From Macrothele yani (taxonomy: Eukaryota; Arthropoda; Arachnida; Araneae; Macrothelidae): a stretch of DNA of 64,000 nucleotides. Where the stretch lies: the NCBI GenBank assembly GCA_039090855.1, contig CM077034.1, positions 8,510,984 to 8,574,983 of the forward strand, in the 5' to 3' direction. A program made the translations under genes and the position numbers. Below the pieces are notes generated by a model. That model saw only the letters and a program-made list of their open reading frames with translations, was not told where the DNA came from and searched no databases. This document shows positions 10,164 through 22,226 of the stretch, in pieces (position 1 is the stretch's first letter; each line of letters opens with the position of its first letter).

Positions 10164-13100
10164 TGAGTGCTCAATTTTGGTTGTGAACGCTGAAAATCAA
10201 AATCAGTAGAAGCCTACATTTTAATCGCACTCAGTATTGGCAATTCAGCAGGTTTAGCACAGCAGGGTATTATTGATAACCAGAGTATGGTATCAAATTT
10301 CATTGTATAAAAAAAAAAAAAAAACCCTGTGTGTCAGAGTTATTTTGTCTTCACGGACGCATTCGTAAAGGTTGGGTAACTTGTGGGATAAAATTTAGAG
10401 AAAATATTTTTTTTTCCTCTGAAAACATTTTTGCAAATAATGTTAATGATTTGTTCACACTTTACGATAATTGTCACTTTACTTCAGGTATATTTCTTCT
10501 AATTCACTGCGTATATCACTTGTAATTGTTAATTCTCATGCGATAAATTGGGAAGGTGTAACTTTGAATAGCCAACAGTTCTATCAGTGCATATATTGAT
10601 TGCGTGAAAGGCAAGTACTCATCAGCCAGGAATAGTTTAGGTACTTTAGTTGCAGGAGAAAAATGATTGAGTTCAGTGCTTTCAGGTTAAAATTATGTTC
10701 GCTACGTTGATTATTGATTAACATAATTGTCCAAGTAGGTTAAGTAGTATCAACTTATTTATGCGTAAATTTCAGTTACCTAGATAAGAATACAGGTAAT
10801 AGCAGTAATTCGCATCAGAGTAGTATCCGTAGTGTTCGGAATTTTATTAGATGGACATTCTGCTGTGGGAGGCACTTATATAATAGAATAATAATTATCA
10901 CCAATACTTATTAAAAGTTAGCACATTCAGTTGCATATCAATTTTGAGTAGTAAAGATAGTAAGAATAGTTAGCGATGTCAACTCTCGACAGCATTTCGC
11001 AGTTTACAGTAGCGAATGAATAATTCATCGCTAATTCTTCAATCAGTTCAGTAATGATATATATTCTCGGTATTGTAAAGCAAATTAGTAATTTTCTTGA
11101 CAAGCACGTGAGTAGAGGATATCAGGAGAGTATTACCTTTTGGGAGATTTGCTTAGGGCAGTTAAGCCGAAAATAGTGGTTTCACTAGGCTAAGAATAAT
11201 GAATGGGAGAGATAATAATTCGGAGCACGCCTGGGATACCCTACGAAAAATAAAGGTTCACTTACCTTGTGTGTATCCAGTGTAATCCAAATAATGTAGC
11301 TGAAAAAAAAAAAAAAAAAAAAAAAACATGTGTAAGGGAAATAAGGTAGAAAGAAAAAAAATATATATTGGGTGACATTATGGTCAAGGCACTTTGGCAA
11401 AGGGTATCTGACCATAACGTACAAGAGCGTAAGACCATGCGGCGTGTCTTTTAGAAGAATGAAGAAAAAAAAAGCGTGGCAGAGTCAACGGGGCTTCCTT
11501 TCTGGAAGAAGGAGTAAAAAAACAGGAAACGGCGACAGGAAGTAATTCCTATCGTTCCTACCCCCAAGCCCAATGGACCAGAAAAGGCAAGCAGGAAACG
11601 GGTTGTAATAACCTTGGGTGGAAAGGTCAAGATTGACTCCCAGCTTTTGGCGTGAGTACCTGAGCGAAAGGGGTGACTTCATATGACCCCCCGAACGCAA
11701 GCAAGGGGTTTCTCTCAGACCCAGCTAAAGAAAAGGGTGTTTAGAGCGAAATCGATGTAGAGGGCTAAACACTTAAGCAGTTAGTAGAACAAATAAAGGA
11801 GAATAATTTAAAGTAAAAGTATAAATCACAAAAGGGAAAGTAGTTAAATGGAAGAAATAGTGTCTTATGCGAAAATTCAGTGTTGATTCGGAAGCATGGT
11901 CGTGTACATTCTGCGCGCCGACGATGGGAGTTTCAGGAATAAAATTTTGTTTAGGTGAAGGTGATGTGTGAAATGGATGTGTGTGTGTGAATGATTGAGT
12001 GATTTTGGCTTAATTATAGAGCATCGAAATTTCTTGTCATTTCCTTATAATCGTAATCGCAAAAATGCACACTTACATGAAAGGATAAAAGAAAAATAAA
12101 ATACAATATATATAATAATAATAATAATAAAAAGAAATAAGTGAATAAAATAAAATAGAAGCAAAGAGAAAAGGAGAGCCGAGTCAAAACGAGGAGATTA
12201 GTGGCCGTGCGCCAAGGTAATGTTAAGAATCCACGGATTCACGAAGAAAAGAAAAAAAAAAAAAAAAAGATATGTGTTAGTTTGATATAAGCTTGTTCTA
12301 CTATGCTCATACTGATTTCCAGAAGGAAAGGTTAAACAGATTAGGCATAATTCTAACAATAATCGAGAAAAAAAAAAAAAAAAAAAAGAGGAACCGAATG
12401 GCGGAGTGTCCTATTTCTATGCTGAAGTTTTTTTTACAGGGCTAGGTCAGCAATAACCAGAGTAGTGGCTACATGCAAAGCAGAGACTATGTGCAGACAC
12501 ATATAGCAGCTTCATCCCAATAGCTGTCCGTGTCGAGGTATTCGGACTGCTGCTGTGAAAAAAAAAAGAGAAAAGAACACTAAATATACATTCCTGTGGG
12601 ACAATGCCCTTTGACAGACATTGCTTATGAATGAAAGAATCAATTCTCCAGAGTGTGAGCATTCCTACCACTATTGTGGGGACAGTGGAAGCGCCACAGA
12701 GAGATGACAAAGGGACTTGTGAAAGTGAGTGATCTCATCCTCTCAGTGGAATTTGCGTACAAAGCGCAGTGAGTCTGCCAGGACTCTGGACGCAGCGAAA
12801 AGAAAAGAGGAAAATTTTCTTTCCTCTGACAGTCAATATCCGAGGACGGAAAAGCGTCGAAAGAAGGAGCTTCCAGTAGAAATATTACGATAATAGTGTT
12901 GTGCAAGCCGTTCGGAATCAACAGTGCAGGAACTATGTAGTGTTGGCAGCATCAGTTCGCGTTGTTACTGCTATTTATGGAGGTATAAAGGACCTCTATG
13001 TCATTGGTGTAGACGATATACTGTCTGCGGGTTTCGTAAATAAGGCTTCGCCTGAAGGAGCGAGTGCTATAAATTTGTGCAAATAACATTAACCAGGAAC

Positions 13101-14393
13101 TTCAGCGGCACTTGAAGTTACCGACGCTTCATTCGAACTGAACAACCGTCGCTGCATTCAAACTGATCAACGAACTGCGGGAAGGTACGGACGGAATACG
13201 GCAAATGTTACTCAGAGTGACTGGAGCGGACAATTTCGTGTATCCTGTGTGGAACTGAGCAACGGAGATGACGTTACCTCGGACCACTCAATGTGGTGGT
13301 CTTGGACATTGTATTATAAAACTGTGAAGTACACTTATCCTGGAATTTATGGAATAGGTGGTGTGACATTCCAAGTGTGACCATAGTGTCCACTGATTTC
13401 GAATTCTGTGCTGAATCTGAGCACCAGATAAAGTGAAAGAAAAAAAAAACACTACTCTAATTGTTGTGCGATGCTGATAAGCGCATGGTGCGTTCACGAA
13501 AAAAAAAAAAAAAAAAAAACACTTTTTAGATGATTCATACCTAAGCAGTGTGTTACTTGTCATCGTCAATTACTAATGGAAAGAAAAAAAAAAAAAAAGT
13601 GACTACCTGTACATATATTTCAATTATTTATGCAAGACCCTAATAACCATTCTTTATAGTCATTTAACTCTAAAATTTGTGCATTTATGTATTGCAGTGT
13701 GATGTATGTGATTATGTTATTTACTTGCTCTGATCAACGTAGGGCATCGGCAGAAATAATGAAGACGGGATATTCTAACTCAGGGTCTTCTTGCCCTGAT
13801 TTCAGTCTTTCAGTCTGCGAAGGGAGAGTAGTATCTCTTGTTCAGATAGTCCGGTGGAGACTCAGTCGGCTGCGTCTTCCGACAGTAAAGTGTGACACCG
13901 TATGCTGCCCACATATGAGGGGCAATTGTCTATGCGCCTTGAGAGCGCCGGATCTGTTTAAATCTCGCAGAACGTTATTAAATGTTGTGTTGTGTATTTG
14001 AGAATCATGTGTTATTTGCGAAAGTGAGTGTTGTACTGACTGGTTGGGGATTGAATGTACCGGAGTAAGATCCGGACCACTACACTCAGTCACGAATTGG
14101 TGATTGCGGGTGAACCTCATCACAACTCTGATCCGAAAGTATCATTTTTTTTAGTTTATTTTATTTTTTATTTGTTGTTGTTATTTTGTTCACACGGTGG
14201 ATTCACACAAGCCTTGTGCTTCGGGTCATTCTTCAACTTTTCATTTTTTATGTTCTGGTGTGAATCTTTGAGTGCAGCAGTGCACCTGAGATTCTCACCT
14301 GGTGCCGCGGCCAACTAAATTGTACTTCAGGTCCCAAGCACCGTTACCGGCCGACTCGGCAGGAACACTGCTAGTGCCGTGTAACATTTCTAT
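10103..14393. other. non-coding stretch with many A-runs
   Basis: About 4.3 kb downstream of the gypsy remnant. No coding region is recognised. At least eight A-runs of 9-29 bases lie on the plus strand (for example 10133-10161, 10309-10324, 11303-11326, 12250s, 12370s, 13440s, 13500-13518 and 13583-13597). It may be the 3' non-coding part and LTR of the retrotransposon, but I could not match it to anything upstream of 6423. Confidence 0.4.
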
Positions 14394-14467
14394 TTGCACT
14401 TAAACTTTTGTAATTTTTCTATTGTGGGCAATCACAATTAGAAATTTAAAGATTTCTAAATATCGTG
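14394..14467. repeat. dispersed repeat, copy 2
   Basis: Partner of 2195-2259, same orientation, ending AAATATCGTG. It abuts the truncated end of the Tc1 fragment, which may mark a deletion or insertion junction. Confidence 0.6.
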
Positions 14468-14828
14468 AGGAACAGACCAGTCCCCGCTCCTGCAGACGAC
14501 GTCGAACGGTACGTGCTGACACAGGTTGTTGCGCAACACACCCTAATTCCTGCGCTAACGTTCGTGATGTGGCAGTGCGAACTGTCAATGCCCGGATCAC
14601 AACATGCCGGTCCTCTCGTTCGGTGGTGCGACGCGGCTGCGGCAATCGGTCCCGTCCGTCCCTCCTGCACACACCCAATCCATACTCGCCTCACTGTGGC
14701 TGGATGTTGTACCACACGCGGGCGCCGATGTCCCGGTACGATAAACCGCTGTCACGATAAGCCACTATTCGTCCTCTGTCGAACTCCGAAACGTGCTGTA
14801 ATGACTGCCGTATTTGGCGACGAGGCAT
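14468..14828 (-). pseudogene. Tc1 transposase, N-terminal fragment
   Basis: The start codon is at 14828-14826. The first 60 codons show the paired-like helix-turn-helix of Tc1 transposases (SEFDRGRIVAYRDSGLSYRDIG). The frame changes near 14650, after which the second DNA-binding segment continues (RTLAQELG, then VRRRLQERGL). It ends before the DDE catalytic domain, so it is inactive. Confidence 0.7.
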
Positions 14829-15024
14829 CAGGAAGCTTCCCACGCACAGGTCCGGCAGCACAACACACTTAAACTACTTACACCCCGCCTTCTGTGCACC
14901 CTTCTTATAGTGCTTCTCGGTGGCGCACATGATTTGCATATCCTCTCGCGGGCGACGCATGCTGCGAATTTCAGGCCAATCGGATGCTACCTTCTGGGTC
15001 TTGCATTTTGGATGGACAGCAATG
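14468..15024 (-). mobile_element. Tc1-like transposon, 5' half only
   Basis: The minus strand carries a Tc1 5' region and the N-terminal third of a transposase; the 3' part is missing. The outer end near 15024 (CATTGCTGTCC on the minus strand) is followed by TA on the plus strand, as expected at a Tc1 terminus. The inner end stops at the dispersed repeat. Confidence 0.7.
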
Positions 15025-15044
15025 TACTATACAACGTTTCAATC

Positions 15045-15561
15045 AGTTACTAAAAACTCACCCAACTGATTCCTTAAAAATAATACATATTAACGCAAGA
15101 TCCTTTATTCACAAAGTTCCTTTACTAGAATCATTTCTCCAATTATTGCAAACTGAAATTGGTATAATTTGCATCACTGAAACATGGTTACCTACCTACA
15201 GATCACTTTTCACTGCAAATTGATGGTTATCAAATGTATCATTTAAATAGAACTTATTCAAAAGGGGGTGGGGTGGTGTTGCGATTTATGTGCATAACAA
15301 ATTACATTTTTTCTCCACAGTACCAAAGTTCGCAATTTCCAACCAATTTGCAGAAATCTTAACTATCCAAAACCAAAATTGCAGATATTGTATGCTATTG
15401 ACCTCCTTCTCCGAACTACAATGATTTTTTTGTTCTACTTACGGAGTTACTTAATTTTTGTAATATCAGTAAAAAAAAAAAACATTTCTTCTAGGTGACC
15501 TGAATAATGATTTACTGCAGGACTCCTATTCTTCGGTTCAATTAATTCAGACTTTAATGGC
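15045..15561 (+). pseudogene. LINE-A endonuclease domain (part)
   Basis: AP-endonuclease type, used by non-LTR elements to nick the target. The opening motif SLKIIHINARS and the ICITETWL motif (catalytic E) are clear. A degraded GGGVGVAIYV-like strand and a GDLNND motif follow in shifted frames. Several stops occur. The domain resumes after the SINE with PTRISS...TLLDLSITN at 15780-15858. Confidence 0.75.
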
Positions 15562-15772
15562 TTCTGTTTTTTTTTTTATTGGAGGTTTAACGACCACCGT
15601 GAGCAACTCAATTGGCTATAAGCAGTCTCCCGTCCCTAATTTAGGGTCACAGGGAAGGGAGAGAGCCAGTGCCTTAAGACAAACACAACATCCATGCCTC
15701 ACCGGGATTTGAACCCGGACCCCTTTCGGACGAATGATCAGAGGCCATCGCTTAGACCACTGCGCCACCGGC
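15562..15772 (-). mobile_element. tRNA-derived SINE (family S1)
   Basis: On the minus strand: a tRNA-like head with A box (TGGCGCAGTGGTCTAAG) and B box (GGTTCAAATCCC), a body of about 125 bp, and an A-rich tail (T-run on the plus strand at about 15567-15578). It is inserted in the LINE-A endonuclease. The flanks TGGCTTCTG and GGCTTTCTGG suggest an imperfect target duplication. The same family forms the array at 31490-34520 and the copy at 41660-41892. Confidence 0.85.
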
Positions 15773-15858
15773 TTTCTGGTTTTGTTAATAACATTTCTTG
15801 TCCAACCAGAATTTCTAGTGACTCGCATACTTTACTTGATCTTTCAATAACAAATATA

Positions 15859-17385
15859 CACTGCCGGACAACTGCTAAGGACGGATGACAATAGCAACGA
15901 TAGCAACCATAAAATGGAAGGCAGGAAAATGTGGAAATTAGCATAAGTGCGGGATACAGTAAGACGTGCTGTGCGTATGCAAATTTTGGATTGCCGAACT
16001 TGTTCGTGACGTCATAGCGCTGATAAGAGATATAAAGAATTTGACGCGTATTGACCGTTGTTGTTCAAACGCAAAGTTGAAAGGGAAAGAATCAATTGAC
16101 GAACTTGCAATTTTCAGTATGTCTTCCCGACATCACCTAGATGATTTGACGCGTGGCCGTATTATTGGCAAGATTGAAGAAGGGCGAAAAATAACAGATG
16201 TTGCCAGGGAGTTCGACGTCAGCCACAGTGTTGTTTCAAGGCTTTGGAAATAATTTCAAACAAATGGAGAGTGTAGCAAACGTCACGGGGGAGGTCGTGT
16301 TCGCAGTACGACACCTGCAGAAGATCGGTACATAGTGCTATCAACAAAAAGACACCGGCGCAGCACAGCTAGTGAGGTAGCAAATCAGTTTATGGCTGCT
16401 ACTGGCAAGCGGATCTCCCGAAAAACTGTCGCCAGACGTTTGCATGAAGGAGGACTATACGCCCGCCGTCCTGTTGTGTGCATCCCATTGTCCAGACGTC
16501 ACCGTACGGCCCGTTTGCAATGGTGCCATCAACATCGCAATTGGACTGATAACGACTGGTCTGCTGTCCTCTTCTCAGATGAGAGTAGATACAGTCTATC
16601 GTCTGATTGTCGACGACAACTGATCTGGCATGATAGTTGTCCAGCAAACATACAGGAAAGGGACCGATATCCAACATGTAGTGTCATGGTATGGGCTGGC
16701 ATCATGATCAATGGCCGTACGTCCCTCTATGTGCTTCCAACTGGGACTATGACTGGCCAACGATACATTAATGATATTCTGCTACCTCATGTTCGCATGT
16801 TCCGTGGTGCTGTCGGTGATAGATTCATTTTCACGGACGACAGCGCAACATGTCATCGAACAGTCGCTGTCCAGGAGTGTCTTGAGAGCGAGGATATTCA
16901 ATGCCTCGTATGGCCAGCACGTTCTCCAGATCTGAATCCCATTGAAAATGTGTGGGATGCTTTGGGGAGGAGTCTTGCTGGTCGCCAATGCCCTCCAATA
17001 AACAAGGACACCCTCATCCGTGCACTGACAGAGGAATGGGACAAATTACCCCAACAGCTGCTTGATAATGTTGTGCAAAGCATGACACGAAATGTGGAAT
17101 CTTGCATCGCCCTCCATGGTGGCCATATCCCGTATTGACATCTTACGCCGGAACGCCTGCGGACGGTAATTGCATTTTTCACGTTTGCGTATTCTGCACA
17201 AAATGGCCTGTTTGTCCCTTGAACACGTTCCAAAGCCTTCTGGATTTCAGAGCACAATAAATTGTCTTTCTTGTAATGTCCTGGCATTCTGACATTATTT
17301 TATTTCACTTGGCATCCAACCACACTTACTTTTTTATGCGCTATATAGCCGTTTATGATCCGTCCTTAGCAATTGTCCAGCAGTG
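15859..17385 (+). mobile_element. Tc1-like transposon T2, full length
   Basis: 1527 bp between TA duplications (15857-15858 and 17386-17387). The 28-bp terminal inverted repeats start CACTG(C)(C/T)GGACAA and have two mismatches. It contains one nearly intact transposase. It is inserted in LINE-A right after the endonuclease C-terminal motif. Confidence 0.95.
16119..17138 (+). pseudogene. Tc1 transposase of T2, one internal stop
   Basis: About 340 codons, the normal length. Residues 1-110 are the two helix-turn-helix units (HHLDDLTRGRIIGKIEEGR; ISRKTVARRLHEGGL). The DDE triad is intact: FSDESRY, TDDSATCH, and NPIENVWD with 34 residues between the second D and E. The C-terminus is GGHIPY. The only defect seen is TAA at 16251-16253, after VSRLWK, where relatives have a sense codon. 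The frame is the same on both sides. It is the youngest-looking transposase in the window. Confidence 0.9.
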
Positions 17386-17754
17386 TATTAGTCGAATCGG
17401 TAATCTCAGTGGTACTAGAATTCAACTTTAGTTGACCACTTACCTATATTTTTACTTTATCCTCTAACACAACAAATTGGTATTTTGGTAAATCCTTACT
17501 GCTTTCGGCATTTCAATACTAAAAACATTGACAATTTCAGAATTAACCTTGGAAAAATTAATTGGGTAGATGTCCTTTCCAATAGATTCGTTAATAAAAA
17601 TTACGAAGTATTTCTGTCTATAATTAAAAAAACCTGTATGATCAGTGTTTCCCTAAAAATTATTCAACACACCAGACTAAAAAAAAAAAAAATACTCAAA
17701 AACCCTGGATTACAAATACTATATAAATAAATTAATAAAAAATAAAATAAATTA
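17386..17754 (+). pseudogene. LINE-A inter-domain region, part 1
   Basis: Continues LINE-A after T2. It shows INWVDVLSNRFVNKNYEVF and a KNPGLQILYK-like segment, typical of the stretch between endonuclease and reverse transcriptase in jockey-like ORFs. It is interrupted at 17754 by T3. Confidence 0.6.
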
Positions 17755-19302
17755 CACTGGTGTGCAAAAATTAGGGACGAAGAGGAGAAATTAGCATAAC
17801 AGCGGAACGAGCAGGCAGAACGGACCGAAAGACCACTCAGGAGATAGACTAGGGTCCGGTACGGTAGGGCATGCGCATAAAAGCAGCATGACGTAGGAGG
17901 GGGGTCGAAAGGGTATAAAGCACACGGGCCGTGTACGCTCAGCAATTCGGTGAAAGCTATTGCACGGTGTACATCGGTTTGAACGACGTCGAGTTGCTGC
18001 CACCGTGTGATATGGCCAACAGGCAATCCAGTAGACGACATCTGGATGACTTTACCCGAGGTCACGTCATTGGGAAGTTGGAAGAAGGTCGAAGTGTGAC
18101 TAGTGTGGCCGAGGAGTTCGGGATCGCTCACAGCATCGTTTCACGAGCTTGGAGAGAATTTCAAACGACAGGAACAGCTGTCCGAGAGTTTAGCAGTGGT
18201 CGTCCACGAGCAACCACGGCGGCGGACGAACGGTATATTGTCCTACAGGCGAGAAGAGACAGACGGCAGACAGCGGGAGAAATCGCAAGGCACATGCAAC
18301 AGACAACTGGACGACCGTTATCGCTTTTTACCGTGGCCAGGAGGCTGCACAAAGGTGGTCTGTTTGCACGACGATGAGTACTGTGTGTGCGATTAACGTC
18401 TGCTCATCGGAGACGGCGGTTTCTGTAGTGCCAGGAACACAAGAACTGGACACATCAGCAATGGGGTCGAATTCTCTTTACGGATGAGAGCCGTTTTATT
18501 CTGATGAGCGATTCTGGACGTATACACATCTGGAGAGAGCAAGGAACACGCAATCACACCTCCAACACCATCGAAAGGGACCGGTTTGGAGGTGGCGGAG
18601 TTCTCGTTTGGGCGGTATCATGCTTGGTAGCCGTACTGACCTCCACATCTTCCAAGAAGGTTCAGTCACTGGTGTCCGCTATTGAACCGAGGTTCTCCTG
18701 CCTCACGTGTGTCTGTTTAGAGGTACTGTGGGTCCTGAGTTCCTCTTCATGGACGACAACGCTACACCTCATCGTACCGTGGCTGTCGCAGAGCTGTTGG
18801 AGAGTGAAGATATTCAACGCATGGATTGGCCCGCAAGGTCGCCGGACCTAAATCCAATAGAACACGTGTGGGACCTTCTCGGGAGACGCTTAGAAGCACG
18901 TCACCAGCCTCCAGCAACGATTCCGCAGCTGCGATTGGCGCTACAAGAGGAATGGACCGTGATGCCTCAACAGCTCCTTGACAACCTCGTCCTCAGCATG
19001 GATAGACGTTGTAAATCCTGCAACGCAGTCAGGGGTGATCATATCCCCTACAGAAGACTGGGTTTTTCTTGGCAGCCGCCTGTCACATGGACGTTTCTGT
19101 CTGCTGTCCAGTTGTGCTCGAACTTACCTTTTCAATAAAGTGCCTTTGTATCCTTTGGATTCCTTGTTTGGACGGTTTTGCTCACTTGTCCCATATTCTT
19201 ACATCTTGGGGATCTTATGGTATGATTTGAGTCGATGTGGAGCACTTCTGCACGACGTTACATTCGAAAAACCGTTTCGTCCTTAATTTTTGCACGCCAG
19301 TG
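17755..19302 (+). mobile_element. Tc1-like transposon T3, full length, decayed
   Basis: 1548 bp between TA duplications (17753-17754 and 19303-19304). The 27-bp terminal inverted repeats start CACTGG(T/C)GTGCAAAAATTA and have two mismatches. The transposase is related to that of T2 but more damaged. Confidence 0.95.
18012..19138 (+). pseudogene. Tc1 transposase of T3, stops and frameshifts
   Basis: Starts MANRQSSRRHLDDFTRG. The DNA-binding region is intact to residue 121, then TGA (18375-18377) and TAG (18426-18428) occur in the same frame. The first catalytic D is visible in FTDESRF. The frame shifts between about 18610 and 18700. The rest has MDDNATPH and NPIEHVWD (second D and E) and ends near HIPY with the stop lost, giving a short extension. 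Confidence 0.85.
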
Positions 19303-19807
19303 TATAATCAAAATTTATAAAAAGCAAGATGCAGCAAGATTTTAAAGATTTCAAAAAATACTGAAATAAACTTAACTCGGATAGTAGAGCTAGCAAACGT
19401 AATTGCTTTATACGTATATTCTCCCAAAATTCACCTAAATTAATGTGGAAACACTTAAATCTAATGCTAGGCAAACCAAGGAGTGTAATGTTCCCTACAT
19501 ACTTAACAGGTACCAACAACAGCTTAATTACTAATATAGAAGATATTGCCAATACTTTAAATGATCATTTCATTTTAATACCTCAAGTGCTAAAAAATAC
19601 ACTTCCTATTGCACAGAAATCTTACATGAATTATGTAACATCGACTAACCGTTTAAATACCATGTTCTTCACTGAAATTTCTAAAACTGAATTATTGCAA
19701 GAATTTACCCACATTAATCCTAATATGGGTCCGGGACAGGATGATTTGAAACCACTTGTAATCCAACGAGTGGTGGATTTAATAGTGGAACCTCTCTTAT
19801 TTATATA
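19303..19807 (+). pseudogene. LINE-A inter-domain region and start of RT
   Basis: Frame open for about 140 codons from 19443. It contains FTHINPNMGPGQDDLKP, matching the start of non-LTR reverse transcriptase domains (the GPGxDxI-type motif). It is interrupted by T4 at 19807. Confidence 0.7.
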
Positions 19808-19931
19808 CACTGTCTACCAACAAGTAATTGGACACCCCTGCAATCGACGATATCTGCGGTCCTGATACACGTCACGGCCGCCGCCGTTAAATATCATTTG
19901 GGAAACAACAAGGCAACCAGTCGCATGCAAG

Positions 19932-21367
19932 ATGCCACGCAGTTCGGAGCTCTCTGATTTCGAGAAAGGTGTAATCGTCGGGTATCACAGAAATGGCCGA
20001 TGACATATCCAGAGAGTTGAAGTACCCAAAATCGACAGTGGCCTACGTGATTGGCAAGTGGAAGATGAGAGGTGACTGTCGGAATGTGCCCCGACCCGGC
20101 AGACCCACAAAACTGGGAGTTAGAGACCGACGGGTGCTGGCCAGAGAAATTCGGAAGAACCGCACCAAATCGATGGGCCACATCCGCGAGGAGTTTCAAC
20201 AGGCATCCGGGAGTGTTCTTTCGATGAATACCATCCGTAAGGAAGCCCATCTGCTCTGTTATCGTGGACGTGCTGCCGCCCACAAGCCTTTGATCACCAA
20301 GTCCAATAGCGCTGCTCGGCTAACGTGGACCGTTGAACAGTGGAAACAGGTTCTCTGGAGCGACGAATCAAGGTTCACTCTCTACCGTTCGGATGGCAGG
20401 GTCTGGGTTTGGCGTCTGCCTGGAGAACACCTCCTGCCGGAATGTATTGTGCCAACTGTGAAGTTCGGCGGCGATGGAATTATGGTTGGTTGGTTGGTTG
20501 ATTAATTTTAATGGCGCAAGGGCCAGGTTTGGCCAAAGAGCGCCAGACAAAGAACTATCAGCTACAGATGTTTAAAAGCGGGGAAAATGATTAAGAGCAG
20601 ATAGGCTTGGTAAAAGTTGGAAAAGAGGATGATGAAAGCTGTGAAGACAAGTTAGTTAAGTAGGTTTATATAAAAATTTATTTATTTATGAATTAACTAT
20701 TATAATTATTATCAGTAAACACAACTACACAAAGGATGATTCACCAGGAGGGGGACGAACCGTCACTCTCCTCCCCCCACGCTCCTCTGCAATGCTGGCC
20801 GAGGGCGGGGACGAACTGTCACTCTCCTCCCCCCATGTTCCTCTGCAATGTTGGTTGAGGCTGGGGACGAACTGTCACTCTCCTCCCCCTATGTTCCTCT
20901 ATAATGTTGGTTGAGGGTGGGGACCTCGCTGAGGCCGAGATGGAATTATGTTATGGGGGTGTTTCTCCTGATATGGCACGGGACCCTTGGTCGCAATTCC
21001 TGGTAGACTCAACGCCGAGACCTACTGCACCATTTTGGATGACCATGCGCTTCCTACGTTGTGGCAGTTTTACGGAGTGGACCCACGTTACTTTCAGGAT
21101 GACAATGCCAACTGTCATGTTGCGAGGTCCACCATGGCTTGGTATGGTGACAATGGGGTTAATCGAATGGACTGGCCCCGGACCTTAACCCTATCGAGCA
21201 CCTCTGGGACGAGTTGGAGCTTCAACTTAAGGGTCCGAAATCGGTGAAGGAACTGACCTGTCTTCTCCAAGCCGAGTGGAAGAAAATACCGCTAGCCGTC
21301 GTACAACGCCTGGTTGAGAGTATGCGCAGCTGTAATCGCCGCTCGTGGAGGCTTCACCAACTATTGA
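19932..21367 (+). pseudogene. Tc1 transposase of T4, split and frameshifted
   Basis: The start MPRSSELSDFEKG is followed by a frame change near 20001. The DNA-binding region then continues through KYPKSTVAYVIGKW. The first catalytic D is in WSDESRFTLY. After the nested insertion the second D is in FQDDNANCH. The E-bearing PIEHLWDE stretch lies in another frame near 21190. The family-typical ending is at 21367. Confidence 0.85.
20485..20938. mobile_element. short retroelement-like insertion in T4
   Basis: 454 bp flanked by a perfect 12-bp duplication, GATGGAATTATG (20473-20484 and 20939-20950). One end is (GGTT)n followed by GATTAATTTTAATGGCGCAAG. The other holds three 56-bp repeats starting at 20755, 20811 and 20867 (ACGAAC(C/T)GTCACTCTCCTCC). 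The long duplication and simple tail suggest a LINE-mobilised non-autonomous element. No tRNA-like head was seen. Confidence 0.8.
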
Positions 21368-21430
21368 AGGTGAATAAACTTCGTTTTCCTTTGCTATCAT
21401 AGGTGTCCACTTACTTGTTGGTAGATAGTG

Positions 21431-22226
21431 TATACAATACTGTATTTCAAATGGGTGAATTTCCTACTCTTCTTAAAATCTCTAAAATTACTCCAATGCA
21501 TAAATCAGGATCAAAAAAACGATGTGAATAACTGTCCCCCTATCGCTAACATGTCGACATTCGCTAAAATTTTAGAGAGACTGATTCACACCAGAGTAAT
21601 TTCATATATACAAAAAATCAATATTTTTCATTTGAACCAACATGGCTTTCAGTCTGAAAAATCAACTAAATCAGCTATCTTATATTTGCAAGCAAAAATT
21701 CAATCTAACTTTGAACAACACTCAAACACATTTGCTCTATACCTAGATTTATCAAAGGCTATACCCTAAACCATAAAATTCTGTTAGACAAACTCTACAG
21801 CATTAGGATCAGGGGTAAAGAAAACGCTCTATTTAAAAGTTACTTATCTGACAGATTACAATACACTCAAATTGCCGACCTAATGTAAAAATGTCAGTCT
21901 TCACTTCAATATGTAAAAATGGGTGTCCCTCAGAGCTCCATCCTTGGCTCTCTCTTTTTAATATCTACATTAATGATATTTTTATTTCTATTATTGATAT
22001 GGATCTTTTACTCTATGCAGACGGCATCACTATGTTCCCTAGATTTAATAACACGGATGAAGATCTCCTTATAATCAATGCTCAATCTCAAAATATTTTG
22101 GATTGGCTAAACAGAAATAAGTTAATCATTAATACTTCAAAAACCAAATTTATGATTTTTTCTAAAAATCAACTCCTGCCTCATACATACTTAACTTTCA
22201 CTATGAATAATAACAAGATTGAGGCT
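21431..22226 (+). pseudogene. LINE-A reverse transcriptase core
   Basis: Conserved RT blocks occur in order: KITPMHKSGSK, a region with FAKILERLIHTRVISYI, LYLDLSKA, MGVPQSSILGSLF and LLLYADGITMF. The catalytic YADD box reads YADG (22013-22024), losing the second aspartate. The segment NRNKLIINTSKTKFMIF follows. Several frame changes occur. It ends at the fold-back element at 22227. Confidence 0.85.

Larger units (their letters stand above)
19808..21430 (+). mobile_element. Tc1-like transposon T4, with nested insertion
   Basis: Terminal inverted repeats of 29 bp (CACT(G/A)TCTACCAACAAGTAA...) with two mismatches, flanked by TA (19806-19807 and 21431-21432). A 454-bp insertion at 20485-20938 splits its transposase. 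Confidence 0.95.

Noticed and set aside
2000..14400. LTR pair around the gypsy-like element
   Set aside because: I compared 3400-6422 with 10100-14400 by eye and found no convincing direct repeat. Diverged LTRs cannot be excluded without an alignment.
14465..14872. 135-codon plus-strand ORF
   Set aside because: It is the antisense shadow of the Tc1 transposase fragment on the minus strand.
17664..18131. 155-codon minus-strand ORF
   Set aside because: It spans the LINE-A/T3 boundary on the opposite strand of both, so it is a chance frame.
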